A DNA stretch of 64,000 bases from contig NZ_JAPFGA010000021.1 in NCBI RefSeq assembly GCF_026241135.1, forward strand, positions 1 through 64,000, in the 5' to 3' direction. The translations under genes and the position numbers were made by a program. This stretch comes from Galbibacter kalidii (GTDB lineage Bacteria; Bacteroidota; Bacteroidia; Flavobacteriales; Flavobacteriaceae). Under the pieces are notes generated by a model. It had not been told where the DNA came from. It did not search any database and saw only the letters and a program-made list of their open reading frames with translations. Shown piece after piece: positions 8,772 to 18,119 of the stretch (within the stretch, counting starts at the first letter, position 1; the number at the start of each line of letters is the position of its first letter).

Positions 8772-10022
8772 ATGGATATACCCTTAAAAAAGAAAAGATT
8801 CAACACTCAACGTATCCTGCTCATTGCGGGAAGTGTTCTTCTACTAGCTCTTATTGTATTTGTTATTATCTCCTCTACGGGAGCCTCTAAGTTAAACGTA
8901 GACCGTGAGCGCATCACCATTAGTGAGGCTACCCAAGGGGTATTCCAGGAAAATATTCCAGTAAATGGTCTTGTACTTCCCATTACCACTATTTATTTAG
9001 ATGCCATAGAAGGGGGACGGGTGGAAGAGAAATTTGTTGAAGACGGGGCTATGATGAAACAAGGGGAACCTATTCTTCGTCTTTCTAATACGGATTTGGA
9101 GTTAAGTCTGGTCAATCAAGAAACGGCAGTGTATAATTTACTGACGCAAATGCAGATTCAGCAAAACTCGGCACGACAAAACACCATCAATAGATTAAAC
9201 CAATTAACCGATGTAAAGAATAATTTTATAGAAGCCGAACGGGTTTATAAATTGAACCAAAGGCTTTATGACAAGGATGCCATAGGGCGTCAGGATTTGA
9301 TAGAATCCGAAAACAACTATAACCATCAAAAGCAACGCATGGATTTAGCCCAGCAGGTCGTAAAGCAGGATTCCCTGTCCACCGAACAGGAATTGTCCCA
9401 GGCACAGAGCTCATATCAGCGTACACGAAAAGCATTAGAGCTTATGCGGAAAAAAGTGGAAGATCTGGTAGTCAAAGCTCCGGTGGACGGACAGCTTACT
9501 TCTTTGGACGCCGAAATCGGACAGTCTAAAACCAAAGGGGAAAGACTTGGGCAAATCGATGTGCTTAGTGGATTTAAAGTAAGAGTGGAAGTGGACGAGC
9601 ATTATATTTCTAGGATCTATGCCGGACAATCGGGAACCTTTTCCTTTGATGGAAATGAGTATACCTTAGTTATTAAAAAGGTGTATACCCAGGTGTCCAA
9701 TGGGCGTTTTCAGGTAGACATGCATTTTCAGGATGAAATTCCGGATGGCATAAGACGTGGACAAACCTTGCAAATCAGAGTGGCTTTAAGTCAGGAAAAA
9801 CAGGCCCTGATGATCCCAAAGGGAGGATTTTTTCAAAAAACAGGCGGGAACTGGATTTTTAAACTGAACGAAAATGGCAACAGTGCTTATAAACAACCCA
9901 TACAACTGGGCAACCAGAACACAGAATACTATGAAGTTTTGGATGGACTACAACCGGGAGATAAAGTAATCACCTCCGGATATGATAATTATGGGGACAT
10001 ACAGGAACTTATATTAAATTAA
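8772..10022 (+). CDS. HlyD/MacA-type periplasmic adaptor (membrane fusion protein)
   Basis: 416 residues. A short cytoplasmic start with KKKR is followed by one TM (about 15-34). A lipoyl half-motif (residues about 70-110: LDAIEGGRVEEKFVEDGAMMKQGEPI), a long coiled-coil hairpin (about 115-225), the second lipoyl half (VVKAPVDGQLTSLDAEIGQ), a beta-barrel (about 255-340) and a membrane-proximal domain follow. It bridges MacB-type permeases in the inner membrane to a TolC-like channel. It is the first gene of the transporter operon, 33 bp before the ATPase, and the only adaptor for nine permeases. It is probably driven by the sigma54 promoter just upstream. Confidence 0.92.
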   Translation: MDIPLKKKRFNTQRILLIAGSVLLLALIVFVIISSTGASKLNVDRERITISEATQGVFQENIPVNGLVLPITTIYLDAIEGGRVEEKFVEDGAMMKQGEPILRLSNTDLELSLVNQETAVYNLLTQMQIQQNSARQNTINRLNQLTDVKNNFIEAERVYKLNQRLYDKDAIGRQDLIESENNYNHQKQRMDLAQQVVKQDSLSTEQELSQAQSSYQRTRKALELMRKKVEDLVVKAPVDGQLTSLDAEIGQSKTKGERLGQIDVLSGFKVRVEVDEHYISRIYAGQSGTFSFDGNEYTLVIKKVYTQVSNGRFQVDMHFQDEIPDGIRRGQTLQIRVALSQEKQALMIPKGGFFQKTGGNWIFKLNENGNSAYKQPIQLGNQNTEYYEVLDGLQPGDKVITSGYDNYGDIQELILN

Positions 10023-10055
10023 GGAATAAAAACAAGAGTAATCAATAATACTATA

Positions 10056-10733
10056 ATGATAAAGATCACAGATTTAGAAAAATTTTACCGCACAGAAGAA
10101 GTTCAGACCATTGCTTTGAATAAACTTTCATTTGAAGTGAAGGAAGGAGAATTTGTAGCCGTTATGGGACCATCCGGTTGTGGCAAATCGACCTTGCTGA
10201 ATATTCTAGGACTCCTAGATGATTCTGATGGAGGAAGTTTTGTTTTCAACGACATCGAAGTCTCGGGCTTTAACGAACGTAAAAGATCCAATCTTAGAAA
10301 ACACAACATTGGTTTTGTATTTCAAAGCTTTAACCTCATCGATGAGCTTACGGTGTTTGAAAATGTCGAACTCCCGCTTATTTATACCGGTGTTAAACCG
10401 GCAGAACGTAAAAAACGCGTACACGAAGTACTCGAGAAAATGCAAATCATGCATAGGAGGAAGCATTTTCCACAACAACTCTCCGGGGGACAGCAACAGC
10501 GTGTGGCAGTAGCCAGGGCGGTGGTCAATAATCCAAAGCTTATCCTTGCCGATGAACCTACCGGAAATCTGGACAGTAGTAACGGAAACGAGGTCATGGA
10601 CCTTCTCACCGACCTCAACCAACAGGGCACCACCATTATTATGGTGACTCACAGTGAGCACGATGCCAAATTCAGTCACCGGATTATCAGGATGTTGGAT
10701 GGACAGAAGGTAACAGAGAATGTCCTAGTATAA
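10056..10733 (+). CDS. MacB/LolD-type ABC transporter ATPase (first copy)
   Basis: 225 residues, a normal single-domain nucleotide-binding subunit. Walker [10 protein letters not shown] (38-46), Q-loop Gln90, signature [15 protein letters not shown] (142-156), Walker B LILADEP with D-loop GNLDS (163-174), and the switch histidine in VTHSE are all intact. It powers the FtsX-family permeases encoded downstream by mechanotransmission rather than transport through the membrane domain. It lies between adaptor (33 bp) and first permease (22 bp). Compare the second ATPase at 32878, whose signature and D-loop differ. Confidence 0.95.
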   Translation: MIKITDLEKFYRTEEVQTIALNKLSFEVKEGEFVAVMGPSGCGKSTLLNILGLLDDSDGGSFVFNDIEVSGFNERKRSNLRKHNIGFVFQSFNLIDELTVFENVELPLIYTGVKPAERKKRVHEVLEKMQIMHRRKHFPQQLSGGQQQRVAVARAVVNNPKLILADEPTGNLDSSNGNEVMDLLTDLNQQGTTIIMVTHSEHDAKFSHRIIRMLDGQKVTENVLV

Positions 10734-10755
10734 ATAGTGTAAACAAGCTACCATC

Positions 10756-13152
10756 ATGATTAAGCACCATCTCATCCTCTTCCTTCGGAATATCAAAAAA
10801 GACAAAAGCACTTTTCTGATCAATTTGATCGGACTCTCAACCGGCCTGGCCTGCGTATTACTCATTTACCTGTGGGTGAATGATGAACTGAATGTTGATA
10901 CATTTCATGAAAATGACGAGCGATTGTACCAGGTGGTCCAGAATAATGATAATGGGCAGGAAATCCAAACTTCCCCCTATACACCCAATCCATTGGCCAC
11001 GGCCCTGACAGAGGAAATGCCGGAAGTAGAACTTGCCGCAGCTGTGATACCGTCCCGGTTATGTGCGGACTTTCTTGGGGACTTTGTCCTTTCTGTCAAC
11101 GGGAAAGAAAAAGTAAAAGCCGCCGGTCAGTTTGCCGAAAAGGATTTTTTCAACGTTTTTTCATATGAATTAACAGAGGGAGATCAGGATCAGGTACTTT
11201 CCAACGAAAATTCCATAGTAATTTCTGAAAAATTAGCCCAAAAGTTGTTTGATCATCCCGAAAATGCAATAGGGCAAACCATAGAATGGCAACTGGCAAA
11301 CTTCAAAAGGCAAGCTACGATTTCAGGGGTTTTTAAAAGAATTCCGGCCAACTCCACTTCTCAGTTTGAATTTGTATTGGACTTCGAACCCTGGTTGGAC
11401 CTAAGCAGGGAAGTACTTGACGCGGAACCGAATTGGGACAACCAGGCTCCCTCTACCTATTTGGTTCTAAAAGCTGGAACGGATGTACCAAAATTTAATG
11501 AAAAGATCAATCATTTCATACAATCAAAAATCGAGGATTCCAATACCGCTTTACTGGCTGTACAGTATTCGAGCCAATATTTGTATGGACATTATGAAAA
11601 CGGTATACAAACTGGGAGCAGGATAAGATATGTCAGGCTATTTTCTATCATTGCTATTTTTATTCTATTGATCGCTTGTATCAATTTCATGAATTTGACC
11701 ACAGCCAAGGCTTCGGGCAGGATGAGAGAAATCGGGATAAAAAAGGTGATAGGCGCCGGTCGCAAATCGATTATTTTACAATGTATCGGTGAATCCGTTT
11801 TAATGGCGTTGATTTCTATCATTTTGGCACTTCTATTCACCATTCTGTTCTTACCGAAATTTAATGAAATAACGGCCAAGCAACTCACATTGGGTTTTGA
11901 AGCTCCTTTCGTCTTATTGGTCATAAGTATTGTCCTGATCACGGGAATATTAGCAGGCGGATATCCCGCATTATATCTTTCTGGATTCAATCCCGTTACC
12001 ATGTTAAAAGGCAAATTAACCACACCGCTCGGACAACTACTTACCCAAAAAGGGTTGGTCGTTTTTCAATTTGTCATCTCAATAGTTTTGATTGTCGCCG
12101 TCACCATAATATATAAACAAATAGGATTCATCCAGTCCAAAAACCTAGGATACAATAAAGACAACATCATTTATTTTGCAAGGGAAGGTGCGATAGCGGA
12201 AAGGTCGGAAGCCTTTCTTTCTGAGGTGAGGAACTTATCCGGTGTCACCTACGCATCGGCTATGTCGGGAAATCTCACCGGTGCTTTCGCTAGTACATAC
12301 GGTGTCAATTGGGATGAAAAAGAACCGGATACCCAGATTACATTCGGTAATTTATCGGCTGATTACGATCTAATCGAAGCATTGGAGATGGAAATGGTAA
12401 GCGGTCGGGATTTTTCACATGAATTCGGCGATGAGAATAATAAATTAATATTCAATGAAACTGCAATTAAAATGATGGGCTTCCAGAATCCGGTTGGTAA
12501 AATAGTGAACTTATGGGGAGAGGATCGTGAAATTATAGGTGTAGTTAAAGATTTTCATTTCGAATCTTTACATGAAAATGTAAAGCCAATGTTCATTAAA
12601 TTGGATCCGGATCAAACATTCAAAATAGTGGTTAGAATTCAAGCCGGAAGGGAAAAAGAGACGATTGCAGCAGTGGAGGATATCTACCAGCAATTCAATC
12701 CGGGATATCCATTCGATTTTCTATTTATGGATAAAAATTATCAAACATTATATGCTTCTGAGCAACGAGTTTCCATACTCTCCCAATACTTTGCAGGTCT
12801 GGCCATTTTGATTTCTTGTCTGGGTTTGTTTGGTTTGGCAGCGCTTTCTACTGAGAGAAGGATAAAAGAGATTGGCATCCGCAAGGTCCTCGGCGCTTCT
12901 GTCACCAGTGTGGTAGCCCTGCTTTCTAGGGATTTTATCAAGTTGATTCTTATCGCCATCATCGTCGCAACACCCATTGCCTGGTACGCAATGAACCGGT
13001 GGTTACAGGGATTTGCCTACCGGATTGAGTTGCAGTGGTGGATGTTTGTCGGGGCGGGATTGATGGCCGTGGTGATTGCTATGGTGACGGTAAGCGGACA
13101 ATCCATAAAAGCAGCGACCGCAAACCCTATAAAAAGCTTACGAACCGAGTAA
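10756..13152 (+). CDS. MacB/FtsX-family ABC permease 1 of 9
   Basis: 798 residues with two fused FtsX-type halves: TM1 at about 20-42, periplasmic domain to about 285, three TMs (LFSIIAIFILLIACINFMNL onward), TM5 at about 430-450 (GLVVFQFVISIVLIVAV), a second periplasmic domain and three final TMs. The conserved cytoplasmic coupling stretches REIGIKKVIGAG and KEIGIRKVLGAS follow TM2 and TM6. It ends NPIKSLRTE. It begins MIKHHLILFLRNIKKDKSTFLINLIG, closest by eye to permease 8, which also has LSTGLACVLLI. So 1 and 8 look like duplicates of one another rather than of their neighbours. Cargo is not readable. Confidence 0.93.
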   Translation: MIKHHLILFLRNIKKDKSTFLINLIGLSTGLACVLLIYLWVNDELNVDTFHENDERLYQVVQNNDNGQEIQTSPYTPNPLATALTEEMPEVELAAAVIPSRLCADFLGDFVLSVNGKEKVKAAGQFAEKDFFNVFSYELTEGDQDQVLSNENSIVISEKLAQKLFDHPENAIGQTIEWQLANFKRQATISGVFKRIPANSTSQFEFVLDFEPWLDLSREVLDAEPNWDNQAPSTYLVLKAGTDVPKFNEKINHFIQSKIEDSNTALLAVQYSSQYLYGHYENGIQTGSRIRYVRLFSIIAIFILLIACINFMNLTTAKASGRMREIGIKKVIGAGRKSIILQCIGESVLMALISIILALLFTILFLPKFNEITAKQLTLGFEAPFVLLVISIVLITGILAGGYPALYLSGFNPVTMLKGKLTTPLGQLLTQKGLVVFQFVISIVLIVAVTIIYKQIGFIQSKNLGYNKDNIIYFAREGAIAERSEAFLSEVRNLSGVTYASAMSGNLTGAFASTYGVNWDEKEPDTQITFGNLSADYDLIEALEMEMVSGRDFSHEFGDENNKLIFNETAIKMMGFQNPVGKIVNLWGEDREIIGVVKDFHFESLHENVKPMFIKLDPDQTFKIVVRIQAGREKETIAAVEDIYQQFNPGYPFDFLFMDKNYQTLYASEQRVSILSQYFAGLAILISCLGLFGLAALSTERRIKEIGIRKVLGASVTSVVALLSRDFIKLILIAIIVATPIAWYAMNRWLQGFAYRIELQWWMFVGAGLMAVVIAMVTVSGQSIKAATANPIKSLRTE

Positions 13153-13163
13153 AACCAAAAATA

Positions 13164-15596
13164 ATGATCAGAAATTATTTTAAAATAGCATGGAGGAGTC
13201 TTAAAGGTCAACCCTTTTTCACCTTTCTGAACACTTTTGGTCTGGCCATTGGCATGGCTGGGGGGCTCCTGGTTTCATTATATATTTATGATGAGTTCAG
13301 CTATGACCGAATGTTCGTCGACGCTGACCGCATATACCGAATTAATGCGGATCTGAAATTCGGAGGGGATACTCGCAACTTTGCAGTTGTTACGGCTCCT
13401 ATGGCCGATGCTGTTAAAAGTGATATTCCAGAAATTGAAACTACAACGAGGTTTCGAACTGTTGGAACCATGCTTCTTAAAAAAACAGGATCGGTGGTTA
13501 ATGTAAAGGAAACACATGCAACCTATGTTGACTCTACCTTTTTTAGCATGTTCGGGATTGATCTACTGGTGGGAGACCCAAATACGGCCTTAAAAGATCC
13601 ACATACATTGATATTGACCAAAACTGCCGCCAAAAAGCATTTTGATATCGATAATGCCTTAGGGCAGACCCTTGTTTTAAATAATGGTGACACCTATACA
13701 GTTACCGGGGTAATCGATGATTTTCCAAAAAATTCGTTTCTCAGGGATTATGGAGTGTTTATGTCTATGGCAGGTTATGGCGATGCCTGGGTTCCGAATT
13801 GGGGTGGTAATAATTTTCAGACCTATATCAAATTGATTCCCGGAACAAGTGCCAATGACATACAAGAACGTTTACAGGCTATTGTAGGTAGGTATGTGAT
13901 ACCGGGAATTCAAGAAGTTTTTCCGGGTATTACTGAAAAGCAATTGATAGCATCCGGCAGTTATCTGAATTTTAGTACCATAGCTCTTAAAGATATTCGA
14001 CTTCACTCTGATAGGTCAGCAGAGATCAGCCCTAACAATAGCATCCAAAACATCTACATTTTATCTTTTATAGCTTTATTTCTTATCGTTTTGGCGAGTG
14101 TCAATTTTATGAACTTGTCTACGGCAGGCTCCTTAAAAAGGGCAAAAGAAGTCGGTATTCGAAAGACCCTTGGGTCTAATAAAGCGGCACTAAGAGTTCA
14201 ATTTCTAATGGAATCGGGATTGATTGCTTTGGGGTCAATGGTACTGGCCATCGTTATTGCATCGGTTGCAATGCCCTTTTTCAATCAGTTGTCGGGTAAA
14301 TCACTATCCATACCTTTTACCGACCCTTTGTTTTGGTCGGTCGTGGTTTTAGCAACAGCCTTATTGGGTCTGATTTCCGGCAGTTACCCTGCCTTTTTTA
14401 TGTCGAGATTCGTGCCGGTCAAAGTTTTAAAAGGCAGTGGAAGTAGTAATGCAGGAGGTGCAGGAGTGCGAAACGCTTTAGTAGTTTTTCAATTTGCTAT
14501 CTCCGTTTTTTTAATAATAAGCACCTTGGTCGTATACCAACAATTAAGATTTATTCAGAGCAAAGACCTGGGGTTTTCAAAGGATCAAGTATTGCTCATT
14601 AATGACGCTTATGCGGCGGGCGATCAGGCACAGTCATTTAAACGGCAAGTAAAACAATTGAGAGCTGTACAAAATGCCAGTTTGAGTAGTTTTTACCCAA
14701 CACCTTCCAATAGAAGTGATGAATCTTTTAACAGAGAAGGGGCTTTAGGTGCTGAACACTCGATAAGCATGCAAGATTGGGAGGTAGATTACGATTATGT
14801 TTCGGTCATGGGGCTCAAAATTATTGCTGGGCGGGATTTTGACCGTGCTTTTGGCACTGATTCTACGGCCATAATTATCAATGAAGCTGCACTTAAATTA
14901 TTTGGTGTGGGACCTGAGGAAGCCATAGGACTGAGGGTTACTAAAGTTTTGGAGGAAGGAAACACTTCATTTTCCACGGTTATCGGCGTCGTTAAAAATT
15001 TTCATTTCCGGTCGCTCCGCGATAATATAGGGGCACTAAGTATGTCTTTAGGAGATTTTGCCAATGGAATGGCCGTAAAGTTAAGCGCTGGTGATTTTAC
15101 AAACACCATTTCACAAATTGAAGCTATCTGGAAAGAGGTAGCCCCCGGACAACCTTTCAGCTATAATTTTATGGACGAGGCATTTAATAACACCTATCAA
15201 TCGGAACGGCGTCTGGGTAAAATTTTTATTGTTTTTACCATTTTATCGCTTCTTATCGCCTGTTTGGGCCTTTTCGGCCTGGCTATATTTAATGCTGAAA
15301 AACGAATCAAGGAAATCGGGGTTCGTAAAGTGTTGGGCGCAAGTGTAGGTCAGATTTCTTATAGACTTACGACAGACTTTTTAAAATTGGTAGGTGTAGC
15401 TATTGTTGTATCGTTGCCAATCGGGTGGTATGTGATGAACAAATGGTTGGAAGATTTTACATATCGAACAGAAATTGGCTGGTGGGTGCTGGTCATGGCA
15501 GCCATTATGGCAATAATAATAGCAATACTTACAGTGGGTTATCAAAGTATTAAAGCCGCAATACAGAACCCGGTAAAAAGTTTACGAACTGAATGA
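13164..15596 (+). CDS. MacB/FtsX-family ABC permease 2 of 9
   Basis: 810 residues from the ATG at 13164 (MIRNYFKIAWRSL), 11 bp after the stop of permease 1. The frame is open 129 bp further upstream inside permease 1, but only the 13164 start gives the conserved N-terminus. The first periplasmic domain is followed by FIALFLIVLASVNFMNLSTAGSLKRAKEVGIRKTLGSN, and the second coupling helix is KEIGVRKVLGAS. It ends NPVKSLRTE with a TGA stop followed by intergenic repeat R1. The SGSYPAFFMSRF loop after TM4 is shared in form with permeases 6, 8 and 9. Confidence 0.93.
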   Translation: MIRNYFKIAWRSLKGQPFFTFLNTFGLAIGMAGGLLVSLYIYDEFSYDRMFVDADRIYRINADLKFGGDTRNFAVVTAPMADAVKSDIPEIETTTRFRTVGTMLLKKTGSVVNVKETHATYVDSTFFSMFGIDLLVGDPNTALKDPHTLILTKTAAKKHFDIDNALGQTLVLNNGDTYTVTGVIDDFPKNSFLRDYGVFMSMAGYGDAWVPNWGGNNFQTYIKLIPGTSANDIQERLQAIVGRYVIPGIQEVFPGITEKQLIASGSYLNFSTIALKDIRLHSDRSAEISPNNSIQNIYILSFIALFLIVLASVNFMNLSTAGSLKRAKEVGIRKTLGSNKAALRVQFLMESGLIALGSMVLAIVIASVAMPFFNQLSGKSLSIPFTDPLFWSVVVLATALLGLISGSYPAFFMSRFVPVKVLKGSGSSNAGGAGVRNALVVFQFAISVFLIISTLVVYQQLRFIQSKDLGFSKDQVLLINDAYAAGDQAQSFKRQVKQLRAVQNASLSSFYPTPSNRSDESFNREGALGAEHSISMQDWEVDYDYVSVMGLKIIAGRDFDRAFGTDSTAIIINEAALKLFGVGPEEAIGLRVTKVLEEGNTSFSTVIGVVKNFHFRSLRDNIGALSMSLGDFANGMAVKLSAGDFTNTISQIEAIWKEVAPGQPFSYNFMDEAFNNTYQSERRLGKIFIVFTILSLLIACLGLFGLAIFNAEKRIKEIGVRKVLGASVGQISYRLTTDFLKLVGVAIVVSLPIGWYVMNKWLEDFTYRTEIGWWVLVMAAIMAIIIAILTVGYQSIKAAIQNPVKSLRTE

Positions 15597-15727
15597 AGTG
15601 AGCTGTCAGCAATCAGAGAGTTGAAAGCTGATAGCAGAAAGCTGACAGCTCATAGCTTAAAGCCGATAACCTAAAACAAGTCAACGACAGAATAAATGGA
15701 AAAGCCGACTATAAAAAATAAAAAATC
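15597..15727 (+). repeat. Intergenic repeat R1 in the permease array
   Basis: 131 bp between permeases 2 and 3. The first part (AGTGAGC, then several copies of AGCTGA/GCTGATAGC-like words) is rich in short inverted AGCT motifs. The second part ends in a conserved ATAAATGGAAAAGCCGAC block just before the ATG. R2 (25366) and R3 (30290) have the same order of blocks. A small frame (MEKPTIKNKKS) inside the 3' part ends in a TGA overlapping the permease ATG. Confidence 0.85.
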
Positions 15728-18109
15728 ATGATTAAAAATTATTTTAAAATAGCATTAAGAAACCTTTGGAAACGCCGTGGATTTTCTTTGTTGAATATAT
15801 CAGGCTTGGCCATTGGCTTGACTGCGGGGTTTCTGATCTTGATGTATATCGGCTTTGAACTTAGCTATGATAATTTCCACAGTAAAGGAGATCGAATATA
15901 TAGAGTGGCATCAGATATTGAGATCAACTCCAACGAAGATGAAGCCAACAAACCAGATTGGGCTACCCCTCCTGTATTGGCATCTCAATTCCCTGAAATT
16001 CAGTCAATGGCACGTGTTTTATACATGCCATTAACTGTACGCAATAATAATCTAAAGTTCAAGGAAAATAACACCATAGTTGTTGATTCCAGTTTTTTTG
16101 AAATTTTTGATTTTGAACTATTGTCCGGAAATAAAAAAGAAGTTTTAAAGGATCCCTTTAGCATCGTATTATCCGAAACTGCATCCAAGAAATATTTTGG
16201 AAATGAAAATCCGGTGGGAAAATCATTGAGGATACTCGACAAGGGTTTTCAGACTAAAGTGACAGGGGTTATGAAGGACATTCCCGGTAACTCCCATATA
16301 AAGGCAGATATAATCTTGTCCATGACCACGTTTACCCAAGTTTTAGATAAAGATTTGGACAATGACTGGGGCAATTACGAACCTTACGCGTATGTGCTGC
16401 TCAAACCCAATGTGGATGTGGCTCAATTAGAGTCAAAGTTTCCTGCCTTTATGAAGCGAAATTTCGAAAAACAAATGGAAGCTTCTAAAATGTATGTCAG
16501 CTTGTTATTAGTCCCCCTTAAAGAAATCTACATGCATTCAACCAGAGGGGGACCTATCGTTGGGAATATCAACAATATATATGTTTTTTCGATAATAGCC
16601 ATTTTTATTCTTTTAATAGCCTGCATCAATTTTATCAACCTAACCACAGCGCGCTCAGTAGAACGTGCCAGAGAAGTTGGCATTCGTAAAGCTGTCGGTG
16701 CGGGCAAAAAGCAGTTAGGCTTTCAGTTTCTTGGGGAATCTGTTATTATCAGCATTTTAGCATTTTTGATCTCGGTTATTTTACTTACACTTCTATTACC
16801 ATACTTCAATGTAATGGCTGGTAAAACCATTAGTGAAGGTGTTTTTTCTAATCCCTATCAAATCATCATTTTATTTATTTTCTCCATCGGGATTGGACTC
16901 ATGGCAGGGATCTATCCGGCTTTAGTTTTGACCTCATACGATCCTGTAAATGTGCTAAAAGGATCCTTTTCAAAGGGTAATCGTGGCGTAGTCTTGAGAA
17001 AAGGGTTGGTTGTTCTGCAGTTTGCCATTTCGATTACTTTAATTATTGGGACTATCGTTATTTATATGCAGACCAACTATATGCGCAGTCAAGAACTTGG
17101 ATTTGATAAGGAACAGATGCTAGTCATGGAAACACAAGTATCCCCGGCTCAAAAGGCCTTTCAGGATGCTATAAATAAACTCCCTGGTATTGTTAGTACC
17201 AGTCGTGCTTCAAGTGTCCCCGGCGGCAATAATTCGGAGGCTCTTTCTGAATTGGAAAATAAAGATGGGGATTTACTACAAACCGTTGTGAATTTATATT
17301 TTGTCGATTTTGATTACCTATCACAACTCGGTGTAGAGTTTATAAGCGGGAGAGGATTTTCCAGAGACTTTGCTTCCGATTCGACACAGGCGATGATAAT
17401 TAACGAAGCTACGGTTGATCTACTGGGGTATGCCAATCCTGAGAATGCCCTTGGAGCCAGATTTAACCAATGGGGACGCGAGGGTCAAATAATTGGGGTT
17501 GTAAAAGATTTTAATTTTAATTCCTTACAACAACAGATTGAGCCTTTAAGCATTCGGATTGAACAAACACGGCTAAATCTGGTCACTGCTAAAATAAGAG
17601 CAAATACAATTGAAAAAACAATGGCTCAAATTAAAAAACAATGGGAAATAGCATTTCCGGAAGAGCCTTTTAATTTTTACTTTCTTGACCAGCTTTTGGA
17701 TAAGCAATATCGCAGCGAACAACGCTTTGGGACTCTCTTTTTATGGTTTGCCATTTTAGCCATCTCTATTTCTTGTTTAGGGCTTTTAGGTTTGACCGCC
17801 TATAGTACAATACAACGAAAACGTGAAATAAGTATTAGAAAAGTACTCGGAGCTTCAATATCAAAAGTAGTCAACCTTGTATCCCTAGAGTTTTTAAAAT
17901 TAGTAGGAATTGCTTTTTTAATAGCCATGCCCATATCCTGGTTGATTATGAACCATTGGCTCAAAGATTTTGCTTTCCGCATCAATATACAATGGTGGAT
18001 GTTTGCTATAGCTGGCACTACTGCCCTATTGCTCGCTTTGGTTACTATTGGTTTCCATTCGATGAAAGCAGCCATACAAAATCCCATTAAAAACTTACGA
18101 ACCGAATAA
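15728..18109 (+). CDS. MacB/FtsX-family ABC permease 3 of 9
   Basis: 793 residues starting MIKNYFKIALRNLWKRRGFS, so its N-terminus pairs with permease 7 (MIKNYFKIALRNLWKDK), and both follow an R repeat. FtsX block one is SIIAIFILLIACINFINLTTARSVERAREVGIRKAVGAG. Block two is REISIRKVLGAS. It ends NPIKNLRTE. It is separated from permease 2 by 131 bp of repeat R1 but from permease 4 by only 10 bp, so R1 is a natural boundary of a duplicated block. Same predicted eight-TM layout as permease 1. Confidence 0.93.
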   Translation: MIKNYFKIALRNLWKRRGFSLLNISGLAIGLTAGFLILMYIGFELSYDNFHSKGDRIYRVASDIEINSNEDEANKPDWATPPVLASQFPEIQSMARVLYMPLTVRNNNLKFKENNTIVVDSSFFEIFDFELLSGNKKEVLKDPFSIVLSETASKKYFGNENPVGKSLRILDKGFQTKVTGVMKDIPGNSHIKADIILSMTTFTQVLDKDLDNDWGNYEPYAYVLLKPNVDVAQLESKFPAFMKRNFEKQMEASKMYVSLLLVPLKEIYMHSTRGGPIVGNINNIYVFSIIAIFILLIACINFINLTTARSVERAREVGIRKAVGAGKKQLGFQFLGESVIISILAFLISVILLTLLLPYFNVMAGKTISEGVFSNPYQIIILFIFSIGIGLMAGIYPALVLTSYDPVNVLKGSFSKGNRGVVLRKGLVVLQFAISITLIIGTIVIYMQTNYMRSQELGFDKEQMLVMETQVSPAQKAFQDAINKLPGIVSTSRASSVPGGNNSEALSELENKDGDLLQTVVNLYFVDFDYLSQLGVEFISGRGFSRDFASDSTQAMIINEATVDLLGYANPENALGARFNQWGREGQIIGVVKDFNFNSLQQQIEPLSIRIEQTRLNLVTAKIRANTIEKTMAQIKKQWEIAFPEEPFNFYFLDQLLDKQYRSEQRFGTLFLWFAILAISISCLGLLGLTAYSTIQRKREISIRKVLGASISKVVNLVSLEFLKLVGIAFLIAMPISWLIMNHWLKDFAFRINIQWWMFAIAGTTALLLALVTIGFHSMKAAIQNPIKNLRTE

Positions 18110-18119
18110 ACCAAAAGTC

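Noticed and set aside
13035-13163. Upstream extension of permease 2 into permease 1
   Set aside because: The frame is open but the residues are unlike any N-terminus of the family; the ATG at 13164 gives the conserved MIRNYFKIAWR start 11 bp after the previous stop.
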